Assembly: GCF_022701295.1 (NCBI RefSeq)
Contig: NZ_CP033204.1
Coordinates: 1,302,001 to 1,366,000, forward strand
Reading direction: 5' to 3'
From: Sphingopyxis sp. YF1
GTDB taxonomy: Bacteria; Pseudomonadota; Alphaproteobacteria; Sphingomonadales; Sphingomonadaceae
DNA length: 64,000 nt
Positions 18,700 through 27,852 of this stretch are shown here, in pieces. Below the pieces are notes generated by a model. That model searched no databases and was not told where the DNA came from. It saw only the letters and a program-made list of their open reading frames with translations. The number at the start of each line of letters is the position of its first letter. Within the stretch, counting starts at the first letter, position 1. The position numbers and the translations under genes were made by a program.

Positions 18700-19014
18700 A
18701 TGACCGCCGCCAAATCTCCCGACGACTGCCAGACGATGACCGACGTGCGCGCCGGGGTCGATCAGGTCGACCGCGAACTCGTCGCGCTGCTCGTGCGCCG
18801 TTTCGGATATATGGATGCCGCCGCGCGCATCAAGTCCGACCGCGGCGCGGTGCGCGACGAAGCGCGCAAGGCGCAGGTGCTCGACAATGTCGCCAGCGAA
18901 GCTGAGGCCGTCGGGCTAGAGCCCGCGCGGCTGCGCGCGGTGTGGAACGAGCTGGTCGAGCAGTCGATCGCCTATGAAGCGGTGCGCTGGGATCGTATCC
19001 GCGCCGGGGACTGA
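18700..19014 (+). CDS. Chorismate mutase (AroQ type), first of two
   Basis: 104 residues from the ATG at 18700. The helical AroQ fold is visible: DVRAGVDQVDRELVALLVRRF (N-terminal helix with the first Arg), AARIKSDRGAVRDEARKAQVL (Lys and Arg of the active site) and a C-terminal helix with NELVEQSIAYE. It rearranges chorismate to prephenate for phenylalanine and tyrosine synthesis, or may be closer to the isochorismate-pyruvate lyase branch. It is monofunctional, with no dehydratase domain. A second, different AroQ protein lies at 34887-35174 in this window. Confidence 0.82.
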   Translation: MTAAKSPDDCQTMTDVRAGVDQVDRELVALLVRRFGYMDAAARIKSDRGAVRDEARKAQVLDNVASEAEAVGLEPARLRAVWNELVEQSIAYEAVRWDRIRAGD

Positions 19015-19087
19015 AGGGGTCTTCGGCTGGGCGTCGTCGTCCCTGAACGGGGGATTTGCACACGCGCCGACACTGCCGGCATGCCGG

Positions 19088-19816
19088 CTATCGGGCGCGA
19101 GGCGTGCGTCCGAGCGCGGTCACGATGCCGTGCATCATCCGGATATCGTTGTGCGACCAGCCGGTCTTGGTCAACGTGGTGCGCAGCGTGCGCAGCGTCG
19201 CATCGGTCCGTTCGGCAGGGAAGAAATAGCCCGCCTTGTCGAGGTCGCGGACGAAATGCTGCATCAGCTCTTCCAGCTCGGCGTGCGGGGCAGGCGGGTC
19301 GAGCGGAGCTTCGGGCGGACTCGCGAGCGCGACCCCCTTCGACCATTCATAGGCGAGCAGGATCACCGCCTGCGCGAGGTTGAGCGATCCGAATTCGGGG
19401 TTGATCGGCACGGTCACGATGCTGTGCGCGAGCGCGACATCGTCGGTTTCGAGCCCCGAGCGTTCGGGGCCGAAGACATAGGCCGAGCGGCCCGCGGTCG
19501 CGTGGACCTGCGTCGCCGCCGCTTCGGGCGTCATCACCGGCTTGGTCACGCCGCGCTTGCGCACCGTGGTCGCATAGATGTGCGTGCAGTCGGCCGTCGC
19601 CGCGGCGAGGCTGTCATAGACCGCCGCATTGGCGAGCACGATATCGGCCCCCGATGCCGCCGGCCCGGCGTCGGGGTTGGGCCAGCCGTCGCGCGGGGCG
19701 ACGAGGCGCAGCTCGGTCAGCCCGAAATTGAGCATCGCGCGCGCCGCCTTGCCGATATTCTCGCCGAGCTGGGGGCGGACGAGGACGATGACGGGGGGCG
19801 GGGCCGCCGCGGTCAT
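19088..19816 (-). CDS. trmJ: SpoU-family RNA 2'-O-methyltransferase (TrmJ-like)
   Basis: 242 residues with the three motifs of the SPOUT/SpoU fold: motif 1 [16 protein letters not shown] with the adjacent [15 protein letters not shown], motif 2 [15 protein letters not shown], and motif 3 [20 protein letters not shown]. That combination is typical for TrmJ, which methylates the 2'-OH of nucleotide 32 in several tRNAs. A C-terminal extension ([20 protein letters not shown] and later [19 protein letters not shown]) is also characteristic. The gene overlaps nrdR by four bases and is the last of the rpiB-glyA operon. The exact substrate cannot be read from sequence, but the branch is clear. Confidence 0.85.
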   Translation of the reverse strand: MTAAAPPPVIVLVRPQLGENIGKAARAMLNFGLTELRLVAPRDGWPNPDAGPAASGADIVLANAAVYDSLAAATADCTHIYATTVRKRGVTKPVMTPEAAATQVHATAGRSAYVFGPERSGLETDDVALAHSIVTVPINPEFGSLNLAQAVILLAYEWSKGVALASPPEAPLDPPAPHAELEELMQHFVRDLDKAGYFFPAERTDATLRTLRTTLTKTGWSHNDIRMMHGIVTALGRTPRAR

Positions 19817-20280
19817 TTCGCGGGCCTCGCGGCCTCGGTGATCGTCGACGCAAAGTCTTCGAAATCCTTGGCTTCGGTGAAGTCGCGATAGACGCTGGCG
19901 AAGCGGATATAGGCGACGTTGTCGAAACCCTTGAGCGCCTCCATCACCATCGCACCGATCTGCGACGCCTTGACCTCATTCTCGCCCGACGTTTCGAGCT
20001 GACGCTGGATTCCCGACACCAGCCGTTCGATGCGCGCGCCGTCGATCGGCCGCTTGCGGCACGCGATCTGGACGCTGCGCATCAGCTTCTCGCGGTCGAA
20101 GGGCTCGCGGCCGCCGTCGGCCTTGAGCACCCCGACTTCGCGCAGCTGGATGCGCTCGAAGGTGGTGAAGCGCGCGCCGCAATCCTCGCACTGACGGCGG
20201 CGGCGGATCGCCGCGCCGTCCTCGGTCGGACGGCTGTCCTTCACCTGGCTGTCTTCATGTCCGCAATAGGGGCAGCGCAT
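19813..20280 (-). CDS. nrdR: Transcriptional repressor NrdR
   Basis: 155 residues. The N-terminal zinc ribbon has the two pairs CPYC (residues 3-6) and CEDC (about 31-34), followed by [12 protein letters not shown], and the remaining ATP-cone domain is clear ([21 protein letters not shown]). NrdR senses ATP/dATP and represses ribonucleotide reductase genes. Its genomic company (glyA in front, RNA methyltransferase behind) is a common order in alphaproteobacteria. Target NrdR boxes were not found in this window, so its regulon lies elsewhere. Confidence 0.96.
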   Translation of the reverse strand: MRCPYCGHEDSQVKDSRPTEDGAAIRRRRQCEDCGARFTTFERIQLREVGVLKADGGREPFDREKLMRSVQIACRKRPIDGARIERLVSGIQRQLETSGENEVKASQIGAMVMEALKGFDNVAYIRFASVYRDFTEAKDFEDFASTITEAARPAK

Positions 20281-20283
20281 CGG

Positions 20284-20502
20284 TCAGCGTTTCACCCGCA
20301 TCAGCAGCGCGATCGCGGCGCCCGCGAACATCCCCACGGGCCAGCTCGCGACGTCGAGCATCAGGCTCGCCGCCGCGCCGAGGCCGCCGCCGATCAGCAC
20401 CGGCCGCGTCGAGGGATGGTCCATCCCTTGCTTGCCCATCGCCTTGATCTCTTCGATCGTCAGCTCGGCAAGCGTCGGCTCCTCGGGATGCTGGCGCGCC
20501 AC
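20284..20502 (-). CDS. Small hypothetical protein between glyA and nrdR
   Basis: 72 residues from a GTG at 20502, five bases beyond the glyA stop; the AGGG in the end of glyA can serve as ribosome site. The C-terminal part (TRPVLIGGGLGAAASLMLDVA, then SWPVGMFAGAAIALLMRVKR) contains two hydrophobic stretches, so it is probably a tiny two-pass membrane protein. It occupies the space between glyA and nrdR in the same operon. Function unknown. Confidence 0.55.
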   Translation of the reverse strand: MARQHPEEPTLAELTIEEIKAMGKQGMDHPSTRPVLIGGGLGAAASLMLDVASWPVGMFAGAAIALLMRVKR

Positions 20503-20506
20503 CGGA

Positions 20507-21814
20507 TCAGCCCTGATAGATGGGGAAGCGCTCGCACAGCGCGCGGACGCGCTTGCGAACATCGGCCTCGACATCGGCGTCGCCGTGCTCGCCCTTGTCG
20601 CGCAGCGCTTCGAGCACGTCGGCGACCATATCGCCGATCTTCTCGAATTCGGCGATGCCGAAGCCGCGCGTCGTGCCCGCGGGCGAACCGACGCGGATGC
20701 CGCTGGTCTTGATCGGCGGCAGCGGGTCGAACGGGATGCCGTTCTTGTTGCAGGTGATCGCGCTGCGCTCGAGCGCCTCGTCGGCGTCGCGGCCGGTGAC
20801 GCCGAGCGGGCGCAGGTCGATCAGCGCGAGGTGCGTGTCGGTGCCGCCCGCGACCACATCGGCGCCGCGCGCCTGCAGCCGGTTGGCGAGTGCCTGTGCG
20901 TTGGCGATCGTCGCCTTGGCATAATCCTTGAACTCGGGGCGCAGTGCTTCGCCGAACGCGACCGCCTTGGCGGCGATGACGTGCATCAGCGGGCCGCCCT
21001 GAAGCCCGGGGAAAACCGCCGAATTGATGCGCTTCGCAATCGCTTCGTCATTGGTCAGGATCATGCCGCCGCGCGGGCCGCGCAGCGTCTTGTGCGTCGT
21101 GGTGGTGACGACATGCGCATGCTCCATCGGCGACGGATGCGCGCCGCCGGCGACGAGCCCCGCGAAATGCGCCATGTCGACCATCAGCAGCGCGCCGACA
21201 TCGTCGGCGATCGCGCGGAAGCGCGCGAAGTCGAGCGTGCGCGGATAGGCCGAACCGCCCGCGATGATCAGCGTCGGGCGGTGTTCCTTGGCCAGCGCCT
21301 CGACCTGGTCGAAATCGACGAGATGGTCGTCGGGGCGCACGCCATATTGGATGGCGTTATACCATTTGCCCGACATCGCCGGAGCCGCGCCGTGGGTCAG
21401 GTGGCCGCCGGCGTCGAGGCTCATGCCGAGGATCGTCGCGCCGGGCTTGGTCAGCGCGAGCATCACCGCGCCGTTCGCCTGCGCGCCCGAGTGCGGCTGG
21501 ACGTTCGCGAAATTGCAGTCGAACAGCTTCTTGGCACGGTCGATCGCCAGCGTCTCGACCTCGTCCGACGGGCCGCAACCCTGATAATAGCGGCGGCCAG
21601 GATAGCCTTCGGCATATTTGTTGGTGAAGACGCTGCCCTGCGCTTCGAGCACGGCCTTAGAGACGATGTTTTCCGATGCGATCAGTTCGATCTGGTGCTG
21701 CTCGCGGTCGAGTTCATGCTTCATCGCCGCGGCGACCGCGGGATCGACCTTGTCGACGCCGTCGGTGAAATAGCCGGCCGATTTGATGGGCTTGTCGAGC
21801 GTTTCTGTGGTCAT
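20507..21814 (-). CDS. glyA: Serine hydroxymethyltransferase
   Basis: 435 residues. The ATG at 21814 is preceded by GGAGA and overlaps the rpiB stop by the ATGA arrangement. It interconverts serine and glycine with tetrahydrofolate, using PLP. Key features: [30 protein letters not shown], and the PLP lysine in [29 protein letters not shown] near the end is also diagnostic. It is the central gene of the operon rpiB-glyA-hypothetical-nrdR-RNA methyltransferase, coupling one-carbon supply with nucleotide metabolism control. Full length and no missing residues seen. Confidence 0.97.
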   Translation of the reverse strand: MTTETLDKPIKSAGYFTDGVDKVDPAVAAAMKHELDREQHQIELIASENIVSKAVLEAQGSVFTNKYAEGYPGRRYYQGCGPSDEVETLAIDRAKKLFDCNFANVQPHSGAQANGAVMLALTKPGATILGMSLDAGGHLTHGAAPAMSGKWYNAIQYGVRPDDHLVDFDQVEALAKEHRPTLIIAGGSAYPRTLDFARFRAIADDVGALLMVDMAHFAGLVAGGAHPSPMEHAHVVTTTTHKTLRGPRGGMILTNDEAIAKRINSAVFPGLQGGPLMHVIAAKAVAFGEALRPEFKDYAKATIANAQALANRLQARGADVVAGGTDTHLALIDLRPLGVTGRDADEALERSAITCNKNGIPFDPLPPIKTSGIRVGSPAGTTRGFGIAEFEKIGDMVADVLEALRDKGEHGDADVEADVRKRVRALCERFPIYQG

Positions 21815-22263
21815 CGGCTGGTCTCCAGTTGGGGAGGGTGGGAAAGCTTGTCGACGCGGCGCGCGTGACGGTCGCCCGCGAAGCCGGTGCTCAGGAAGGC
21901 GGTCAGGCACGCCTTGGCCATGTCGATGCCGGTCAGGCGCGCGCCCATTGCGATCACGTTCGCGTCATTATGTTCGCGCGCGAGCTTCGCCGACAGCGGT
22001 TCGGACACGAGCGCACAGCGGCACGCGGGGTTGCGGTTGACCGAGATCGAGATGCCGATCCCCGACCCGCACAGCGCGACGCCCTTTTCGGCCGCCCCGG
22101 TCGCCACCGCTTCGGCAAGGCGATAGCCGTAATCGGGGTAGTCGACGCTGTCGGGTCCGTTGGTGCCGAGGTCCTCGACCTCATGGCCTTCGGCGCGCAG
22201 CCAGTCGGCGAGCTGGGCCTTGAGTTCGTAGGCGGCGTGGTCGGATGCAATCGCGATGCGCAT
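21811..22263 (-). CDS. rpiB: Ribose 5-phosphate isomerase B
   Basis: 150 residues from the ATG at 22263. It interconverts ribose 5-phosphate and ribulose 5-phosphate in the pentose phosphate pathway. The RpiB/LacAB signature is clear: [40 protein letters not shown], and [19 protein letters not shown] carrying the active-site Cys. It overlaps glyA by four bases and is the first gene of the operon; the 5' side has a 151-base gap to a divergent small membrane protein gene, where the promoter must lie. Confidence 0.95.
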   Translation of the reverse strand: MRIAIASDHAAYELKAQLADWLRAEGHEVEDLGTNGPDSVDYPDYGYRLAEAVATGAAEKGVALCGSGIGISISVNRNPACRCALVSEPLSAKLAREHNDANVIAMGARLTGIDMAKACLTAFLSTGFAGDRHARRVDKLSHPPQLETSR

Positions 22264-22414
22264 CGGCGCGGGCTCCCGCTGGGCTGGAGGGAATCGGTGA
22301 GCGCGCTTTAGGCGAAGGCGCTCGACTTTGCCATAAGCCGCGGCGCCTTTTTGCAGCACTTTTGTCATATTGCCCGTTTGACCGCCCGGGCGCGTCGCCC
22401 TAAGCGACGGTCGC

Positions 22415-22579
22415 ATGGGCGACCTTCTGCTTTCGATCCTGATGCTGGGCGGGCTTGCGCTGCTCGTCGGTTCGCTGTTCGTGTTCCGCAGCGGCGACCG
22501 GCGTCGCGCGCTGCTGATGATCATCGCGGCGCTGGTGATGTTCGCCAATGTCGCGATCTGGATGATCCCGACGAAATGA
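22415..22579 (+). CDS. 54-residue two-pass membrane protein
   Basis: A short gene starting ATG at 22415 (MGDLLLSILMLGGLALLVG) and ending TGA at 22577-22579. Two hydrophobic helices (about residues 4-21 and 33-49) flank a basic loop FRSGDRRRA. No family recognised. It is divergent from rpiB and ends five bases before a terminator hairpin, which supports it being a real transcribed unit. Confidence 0.5.
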   Translation: MGDLLLSILMLGGLALLVGSLFVFRSGDRRRALLMIIAALVMFANVAIWMIPTK

Positions 22580-22583
22580 AAAT

Positions 22584-22610
22584 CCTCCCCATGCTTGCGG
22601 CACGGGGAGG
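22584..22610. terminator. Terminator hairpin between small membrane gene and alpha/beta hydrolase
   Basis: Stem CCTCCCC (22584-22590) and GGGGAGG (22604-22610), extended by inner TGC/GCA pairs. It lies between the converging ends of two genes and has A/T-rich flanks. Confidence 0.65.
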
Positions 22611-22619
22611 AACAGAATG

Positions 22620-23276
22620 TCAGCGGATCGGCGAATCGGGCGCGAGCCGCATGTCGAGATAATTGTCGAGCGACTTCATCAGCTGGTCGAGTTCATGCTC
22701 GAAGAAATGGTTCGCGCGCGGAATCTCGTCGTGATGGATCGTGATCCCCTTCTGCGTGCGCAGCTTGTCGACCAGTTTCTGCACGGCGTTCGGCGGCACG
22801 ATCTCGTCCTGCCCGCCCGCGACGATGATGCCCGACGAGGGGCAGGGGGCGAGGAAGCTGAAGTCGTACATGTTCGCCGGCGGTGCGACCGACAGGAAGC
22901 CGCGGATTTCGGGGCGGCGCATCAACAGCTGCATGCCGATCCACGCGCCGAAGCTGAAGCCCGCGATCCACGTGGTCTGCGCCTCGGGATGGATCGACTG
23001 GACCCAGTCGAGCGCCGAGGCGGCGTCGCTGAGTTCGCCGATGCCGTTGTCGAACGTGCCCTGGCTGCGGCCGACGCCGCGGAAGTTGAAGCGCAGCACC
23101 GCAAAGCCGCGCGCGACGAAGCTCTTGTACATCGCCTGCGTGATGCGGTCGTTCATCGTGCCGCCGCCCTGCGGGTGCGGGTGCAGGATCAGCGCGACGG
23201 GCGCGCGCGGGCGCGGCGGCGGCGAGAAACGGCCTTCGATACGGCCTTCGGGGCCGGGGAAAATCACGTCGGGCAT
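22620..23276 (-). CDS. Alpha/beta hydrolase
   Basis: 218 residues from the ATG at 23276. The fold features are LILHPHPQGGGTMNDRITQ (oxyanion loop), FNFRGVGRSQGTFDNGIGE, the nucleophile elbow GFSFGAW, Asp in GGQDEIVPP and the late His in ANHFFEHEL. This arrangement matches a widespread bacterial family of cytosolic hydrolases of unknown substrate, related to dienelactone hydrolases. The gene is divergent from the cysteine desulfurase, 244 bases away. Confidence 0.8.
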   Translation of the reverse strand: MPDVIFPGPEGRIEGRFSPPPRPRAPVALILHPHPQGGGTMNDRITQAMYKSFVARGFAVLRFNFRGVGRSQGTFDNGIGELSDAASALDWVQSIHPEAQTTWIAGFSFGAWIGMQLLMRRPEIRGFLSVAPPANMYDFSFLAPCPSSGIIVAGGQDEIVPPNAVQKLVDKLRTQKGITIHHDEIPRANHFFEHELDQLMKSLDNYLDMRLAPDSPIR

Positions 23277-23520
23277 GGGCGCACCTTTATGTTTCTGGGG
23301 CTTGCCACCGATTCGCCGGACGGCGGGGTGGCGGAGCGAGGACACGCGCCTATATAGAAAATAGGTCTCAACATGCAACTTTTGCGAATCGTTCGCAATA
23401 GAGGTGGCGGATTCCGGCCAACCCTTCTCCGTTCGTGTCGCGCGAAGTCACGACACGCGAAGGCATGTGCGACCCAAATGTGTCTCGACTATGCTCGACA
23501 CGAACGGGTTTAGGGGGCAA

Positions 23521-24621
23521 ATGCCGCGCATGATCTACCTCGATTATCAGGCCACGACGCCGCTCGCTCCCGAGGCGCGCGAAGCGATGCTGCGCTGGCT
23601 CGAGGGGCCGGGGCAGGGTAACGGGTTCGCCAACCCGTCGAGCACGCACAAGGCCGGTCGCGCCGCCGCCGCCGCGGTCGAGGTCGCACGCGACCAGGTC
23701 GCGGCGCTGCTGCCCCGGGGCGGGCGGGTTTTCTTCACCTCGGGCGCGACCGAGGCGCTCAACTGGGCGTTGCTGCGCGGCGCTGAGGCGATGCCGGGCG
23801 GCGTCGCGGGGCTGAGCATCGAACATGCCGCGTCGCTGCAATGCCTCGAACGGCTGAACGCGGCGATCCTGCCGGTCGATGGCGCGGGGGTGGCGCTGGC
23901 GCCCGACGCCGCGCTGATCCCCGAGGGCGGCATCGTCGCGACGATGCTGGTCAACAACGAGGTCGGCACGATCCAGCCGGTCGCCGATTTCGCTGCCGCC
24001 GCGCATGCCAGGAACAGCCTGCTGCTGTGCGACGCGGTGCAGGGCTATGGCCGCGTCGCGATCCCAGGTGACGCCGACCTGATCGCGCTGTCGGCGCACA
24101 AGATCCACGGGCCCAAGGGCATCGGTGCCTTGTGGGTCCGCGACGGGGTCGACCTGCCCCCGCTGATGTTCGGCGGCGCACAGGAACAGGGAATGCGGTC
24201 GGGCACCGTGTCGCCCGCGCTCTGCGCCGGCTTCGGCGCCGCCGCCGCGCTCGCGGCCGAACGCTTCGATGCGGATGCCGCGCACGCCGAGCGGCTCTGG
24301 TCGCTGGCGACCGACATGCTTCCCGAATGGACGATCAACGGATCGGCCGAGCGGCGCTACCACGGCAATCTCAACATCCGTCGCGAGGGTGTGAACGGCC
24401 TTCGCCTGATGTCCGACGCGCGCGACGTCGCCTTTTCGCTCGGCAGCGCGTGCGGCAGCGGGTCGGGCAAGGTCAGCCATGTCTTGCGCGCAATGGGGGT
24501 GCGCGAAGCCGACGCGCGCGCCTCGATCCGCCTCGGCTGGGGGCGGTATACCAGCGAGCAGGAACTGCGCGACGGCATCAACGCCATCAAGGATGCCGCC
24601 CGCCTTCAGGGAGTGAATTGA
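23521..24621 (+). CDS. Cysteine desulfurase (NifS/IscS-like)
   Basis: 366 residues from the ATG at 23521 (MPRMIYLDYQATTPLAPEA); the frame is open further upstream but MIYLDYQATTP is the normal start of the family. It is a PLP enzyme that takes sulfur from cysteine to form a persulfide. The PLP lysine is in ALSAHKIHGPKGIGAL, the substrate site includes ATEALNWALL and NNEVGTIQPV, and the sulfur-carrying Cys is in GSACGSGSGKVSHVL. It overlaps the following ferredoxin gene by one base, so they are co-translated, which suggests work in iron-sulfur supply or a specific assembly step rather than a general Isc system. Confidence 0.88.
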   Translation: MPRMIYLDYQATTPLAPEAREAMLRWLEGPGQGNGFANPSSTHKAGRAAAAAVEVARDQVAALLPRGGRVFFTSGATEALNWALLRGAEAMPGGVAGLSIEHAASLQCLERLNAAILPVDGAGVALAPDAALIPEGGIVATMLVNNEVGTIQPVADFAAAAHARNSLLLCDAVQGYGRVAIPGDADLIALSAHKIHGPKGIGALWVRDGVDLPPLMFGGAQEQGMRSGTVSPALCAGFGAAAALAAERFDADAAHAERLWSLATDMLPEWTINGSAERRYHGNLNIRREGVNGLRLMSDARDVAFSLGSACGSGSGKVSHVLRAMGVREADARASIRLGWGRYTSEQELRDGINAIKDAARLQGVN

Positions 24622-24956
24622 TGCGCGTCACCTTCATCCACGCCGACGGCAAGGGGCGGACCGAGGTCGATGCCGCGCCGGGCAGCATCCTGCTCGATGT
24701 CGCGCAAGCGCATCTGATGCCGCTCGAAGGGACGTGCGAGGGGCAGATGGCCTGCTCGACCTGTCACGTGATCGTCGACAAGGCCGACTTCGACCGGCTG
24801 CCCGAAGCGAGCGAGATGGAAGAGGATATGCTCGACCTCGCCGCCGGCGCGCGCCGCACCAGCCGCCTGTCGTGCCAGATCGTCCTGACCGATGACCTCG
24901 ACGGGCTGACCGTCCATATCCCCGCCGAAAGCCGCAATATGCAAGGGCCGCGCTGA
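24621..24956 (+). CDS. 2Fe-2S ferredoxin
   Basis: 111 residues of the adrenodoxin/Fdx type (MRVTFIHADGKGRTEVDAA). Cluster cysteines are seen in the pattern C-x5-C-x2-C (CEGQMACSTC), with the fourth Cys further on in SRLSCQIVL. EMEEDMLDLA is the usual acidic loop of vertebrate-type ferredoxins that binds redox partners. It is coupled (TGATG) with a cysteine desulfurase, as Fdx is with Isc genes in other bacteria, and probably supplies electrons for Fe-S assembly or for a P450. Confidence 0.93.
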   Translation: MRVTFIHADGKGRTEVDAAPGSILLDVAQAHLMPLEGTCEGQMACSTCHVIVDKADFDRLPEASEMEEDMLDLAAGARRTSRLSCQIVLTDDLDGLTVHIPAESRNMQGPR

Positions 24957-25033
24957 CCGGGAGCGACCGCCTCCGACCGGTTGCGGGCGTTTGTAATTGG
25001 CATGATAATGCGAGGAAGCGGAGGGCGACGGTG

Positions 25034-25459
25034 ATGACGAGCTACGGCTATTGGGGAGCTACGGCCCTGGCTCAAACAGCTTTGGCAGCCGTTACGGCCG
25101 CGCTGGTTTATGCGCTTTGGAACGTGCACGTTTTGGTGTTTGGCTGGGAATTTTTGTTGTGGCTTGGTGTCATAGGCGGAACAACGGCTCCCATTGCTTT
25201 CGCGGGCATAGGTCTGGTCCGCCTGCTATCAATCACGGGGCGGCGGCGAGCGGCGGTTCTCACCTTAGGGTGCTTAGTTGGGACGGGCGCCAGCATGTAC
25301 CTTTTTGAGTTCTACATGACCGGTCTATTCCCCGCTATCAATTGGTCGCGGGGCGCTCTGCTTCCGGTGGCATCCTTCATGTCCGGATTCGCATTTGCGG
25401 TGCTCGAATGGCCCAGATTTTCTCAACGCGAATCGGGCATCGTCGCCGGATCGGCTTAA
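25034..25459 (+). CDS. Four-segment membrane protein, unknown function
   Basis: 141 residues from the ATG at 25034 (a GTG at 25031 is also possible) behind GGAGG at 25020-25024. Hydrophobic segments are seen at about 10-30, 37-60, 72-95 and 105-125 (LAAVTAALVYALW, FLLWLGVIGGTTAPIAFAGIGL, AAVLTLGCLVGTGASMYLF, ALLPVASFMSGFAFAVLEW). Not recognised. Its base composition is less GC-rich than neighbouring genes, so it may be a recent arrival. Confidence 0.5.
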   Translation: MTSYGYWGATALAQTALAAVTAALVYALWNVHVLVFGWEFLLWLGVIGGTTAPIAFAGIGLVRLLSITGRRRAAVLTLGCLVGTGASMYLFEFYMTGLFPAINWSRGALLPVASFMSGFAFAVLEWPRFSQRESGIVAGSA

Positions 25460-25540
25460 CCTCCGCTTTCCATCCCATTTGCGTCGCTGGCCGCCGATCT
25501 GGATGCGATGACAGCAAACGACCGATTGCAGACATAAATC

Positions 25541-25685
25541 CTCCCTGTGGCGAAGCCATGGGGAGGGGGACCGCTCGCGCAGCGAGTGGTGGAGGGGCCG
25601 AAAGGCCGCGCGACGCCTGACGGCGTCTGCCCCTCCGTCAGCGGCTGACGCCGCTGCCACCTCCCCATCGCCGCGCGACAGGGAG
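25541..25685. repeat. Intergenic inverted repeat, about 145 bases
   Basis: Ends are inverted: TCCCTGTGGCG.. at the left and ..CGCGCGACAGGGAGG at the right, with smaller nested palindromes such as GACGCCTGACGGCGTC inside. It resembles interspersed repeats common between sphingomonad genes. No gene is visible in 25460-25896. Confidence 0.7.
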
Positions 25686-25727
25686 GAACGCGATCGCCTC
25701 GACCGGCTACGGGCCGGTCTTTCATCG

Positions 25728-25796
25728 TCACCCCGGACCTGATCCGGGGTCCATGACTTCGACGCTGCCATGGATCCCGGATCAGGTCCGGGATGA
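25728..25796. repeat. Interspersed palindromic repeat
   Basis: A near-perfect inverted repeat, TCACCCCGGACCTGATCCGG at the left and CCGGATCAGGTCCGGGATGA at the right, around a short spacer. Related sequences occur at about 43207-43271 and 63651-63678 in this window. Confidence 0.75.
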
Positions 25797-25896
25797 CGAA
25801 GGCAGGAGATGAGTCCGCTTCCCCACCCCAAAGCTCCCATCGACGATCGCGACCCACCGGCTTGCATTTCGCGTCCGCCGCCGCCATATGCGCGGC

Positions 25897-25986
25897 GGGA
25901 GTCGGGCGGACGCAGTCTTCGCCAACCCGGTCAGGTCCGGAAGGAAGCAGCCGCAACGAATTCGCTGCGGGTCGTTCCGGCTCCCA
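25897..25986 (+). ncRNA. ffs: Signal recognition particle RNA (4.5S type)
   Basis: Contains the highly conserved SRP apical loop sequence GGTCAGGTCCGGAAGGAAGC at about 25929-25948, followed by AGC. The 5' GGGAGTCGGGCGGACG and the 3' CGTTCCGGCTCCC can pair to form the rod-shaped helix. It is next to dnaX, a usual alphaproteobacterial position. The RNA binds Ffh and guides ribosomes to the membrane. The ends are estimated from the pairing, within about 10 bases. Confidence 0.93.
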
Positions 25987-26088
25987 CCCTCACCACATCG
26001 CCGGCAAGAGCGGGCAGGGCCGCCGCAAGGGCGCTCTCACCCGCATTCCCCTTCGACAAGCGTGCGGCTCGTCCCTAATACGGTTCGC

Positions 26089-27852
26089 ATGAGCGATTCC
26101 GCCGACGACGAACCGACGATGCTGGGCATGGATTTGCCCGAGTCACCCGCGCCCGCGGCCTCGTCGGGGCCGTACCGTGTGCTTGCGCGCAAATATCGCC
26201 CGCAGACCTTTGCCGAGCTGATCGGACAGGATGCGATGGTCAAGACGCTGGGCAATGCGATCGCGCGCGACCGGCTGGCGCATGCCTTCCTGATGACCGG
26301 GGTGCGCGGGGTGGGCAAGACCTCGACCGCGCGCCTGATCGCCAAGGCGCTCAACTGCATCGGGCCCGACGGGCACGGCGGACCGACGATCGACCCGTGC
26401 GGTGTGTGCGAACCGTGCCGCGCGATCACCGAGGGGCGCCACATCGACGTGATCGAGATGGACGCCGCGTCGAACACCGGCGTCGACGACGTGCGCGAGA
26501 TCATCGAGGCGGTGCGTTACGCCGCGGTGTCGGCGCGCTACAAGATCTACATCATCGACGAAGTGCACATGCTGTCGCGTAACGCCTTCAATGCGCTTCT
26601 GAAAACGCTCGAAGAGCCGCCGCCGCACGTCAAATTCCTGTTCGCGACCACCGAAGTGAACAAGGTGCCGGTGACGGTGCTGTCGCGCTGCCAGCGTTTC
26701 GACCTGCGCCGCATCACCCCCGACATGCTGTTCGCGCATTTCAGCGCGATCCTGCAAAAGGAAGGCGTCGAGGCCGAAGCCCCCGCCGTATGGCTGATCG
26801 CCAACGCCGCCGAGGGGTCGGTGCGCGACGGACTGTCGATCCTCGACCAGGCGATCGCGCACGCCGACCTGGAATCCGGAGGCGCGGGGGGCGGCGGCAA
26901 GGTGAGCGCCGATCAGGTGCGCGTGATGCTCGGCCTGTCGGACCGTTCGTCGATCGCGTCGCTGATGGCGGCGATCCTCGAGGGCGATGCGGGCGGGGCG
27001 ATCGACCTGGCGCGCGCGCAATATGCGCTGGGGATCGAACCCGTCGCGATGGTGCGCGGGCTGATGGACCTGACCCATGCGGTGACGCTCGCGAAAGTGT
27101 CGCGCCACGAGGATCCGGCGCTTGCCGCGACCGACCGCGAGCGCATCGCCGACTGGGCGCAGAAGCTGGGTTTCGCGCCGCTCAACCGGCTGTGGCAATT
27201 GCTGCTCAAGGGGCACGACGAGGTGCTGCGCGCGAACAATCCGCTCGAACATCTCGAAATGCTGCTGCTGCGCGTGATCTACGCGGCGTCGATGCCCGAC
27301 CCGGGCGAGCTCGCGAAATTGCTCGAAACGGGCCATTTTCCGACGATGCCCCTGGCGATGCCCGCCGCTGGACCTGCCGGTGCAGCCGCCGCGAACGCCG
27401 CGCCGCCAGCTGCCGAGCCGCTCGCGGCCGAACCGGTCGCGGCCGAGGCCGCCGCTGCAGTGCCCGAGGCGCCCGCGACGGCGCTCACCGTGGCGCAGAT
27501 TCACCAGTTGCTCGAAAGTACCGGAAATCATCGACTTGCGGTCGATGTTTACGATCATATGCGAATCCTTGAGCTCGAACCCGGGCTGCTCGTCTTTGCG
27601 GCGGTGCCGGCGCTCGAAGGCGGTTTTGCGCGCGACCTTGGCGAGGCCATGCTCGCCGCCACGGGCAGTCGCTGGCAGGTGCGCGCCGGCGAGGGCGAAG
27701 GGCGGCCGAGCCTCGGTCAGGTGCGTGCCGCGAGCCTCGCCGACAACGACCAGCGCATCCGCGAACTGCCTGTCGTCAAGGCCGCCCTGGCGGCTTTTCC
27801 CGACGCAAGGCTTGTCGAAGACGACGACAATCGCCATAGGTCCACGTCATGA
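26089..27852 (+). CDS. dnaX: DNA polymerase III subunit gamma/tau
   Basis: 587 residues from the ATG at 26089 (MSDSADDEPTMLGMDLPESP); the open frame before it runs over the SRP RNA. It is the AAA+ motor of the clamp loader. Walker A is GVRGVGKTSTAR, the zinc-binding Cys set follows (C..CGVCEPC), Walker B is IIDEVHML and the sensor region is FATTEVNKVPVTVLSRCQ. Domain III and a Pro/Ala-rich linker (PAAEPLAAEPVAAEAAAAVPEAPAT) lead to the tau C-terminus that meets the polymerase. No obvious -1 slippery heptamer was seen, so the shorter gamma form may not be made by frameshifting. Its last codons overlap the YbaB gene by four bases. Confidence 0.96.
   Translation: MSDSADDEPTMLGMDLPESPAPAASSGPYRVLARKYRPQTFAELIGQDAMVKTLGNAIARDRLAHAFLMTGVRGVGKTSTARLIAKALNCIGPDGHGGPTIDPCGVCEPCRAITEGRHIDVIEMDAASNTGVDDVREIIEAVRYAAVSARYKIYIIDEVHMLSRNAFNALLKTLEEPPPHVKFLFATTEVNKVPVTVLSRCQRFDLRRITPDMLFAHFSAILQKEGVEAEAPAVWLIANAAEGSVRDGLSILDQAIAHADLESGGAGGGGKVSADQVRVMLGLSDRSSIASLMAAILEGDAGGAIDLARAQYALGIEPVAMVRGLMDLTHAVTLAKVSRHEDPALAATDRERIADWAQKLGFAPLNRLWQLLLKGHDEVLRANNPLEHLEMLLLRVIYAASMPDPGELAKLLETGHFPTMPLAMPAAGPAGAAAANAAPPAAEPLAAEPVAAEAAAAVPEAPATALTVAQIHQLLESTGNHRLAVDVYDHMRILELEPGLLVFAAVPALEGGFARDLGEAMLAATGSRWQVRAGEGEGRPSLGQVRAASLADNDQRIRELPVVKAALAAFPDARLVEDDDNRHRSTS

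Noticed and set aside
26755..27480. Possible ribosomal frameshift in dnaX
   Set aside because: No X-XXY-YYZ slippery heptamer with a following stem was found; the only A-run (GCAAAAGG near 26753) is not a suitable site.
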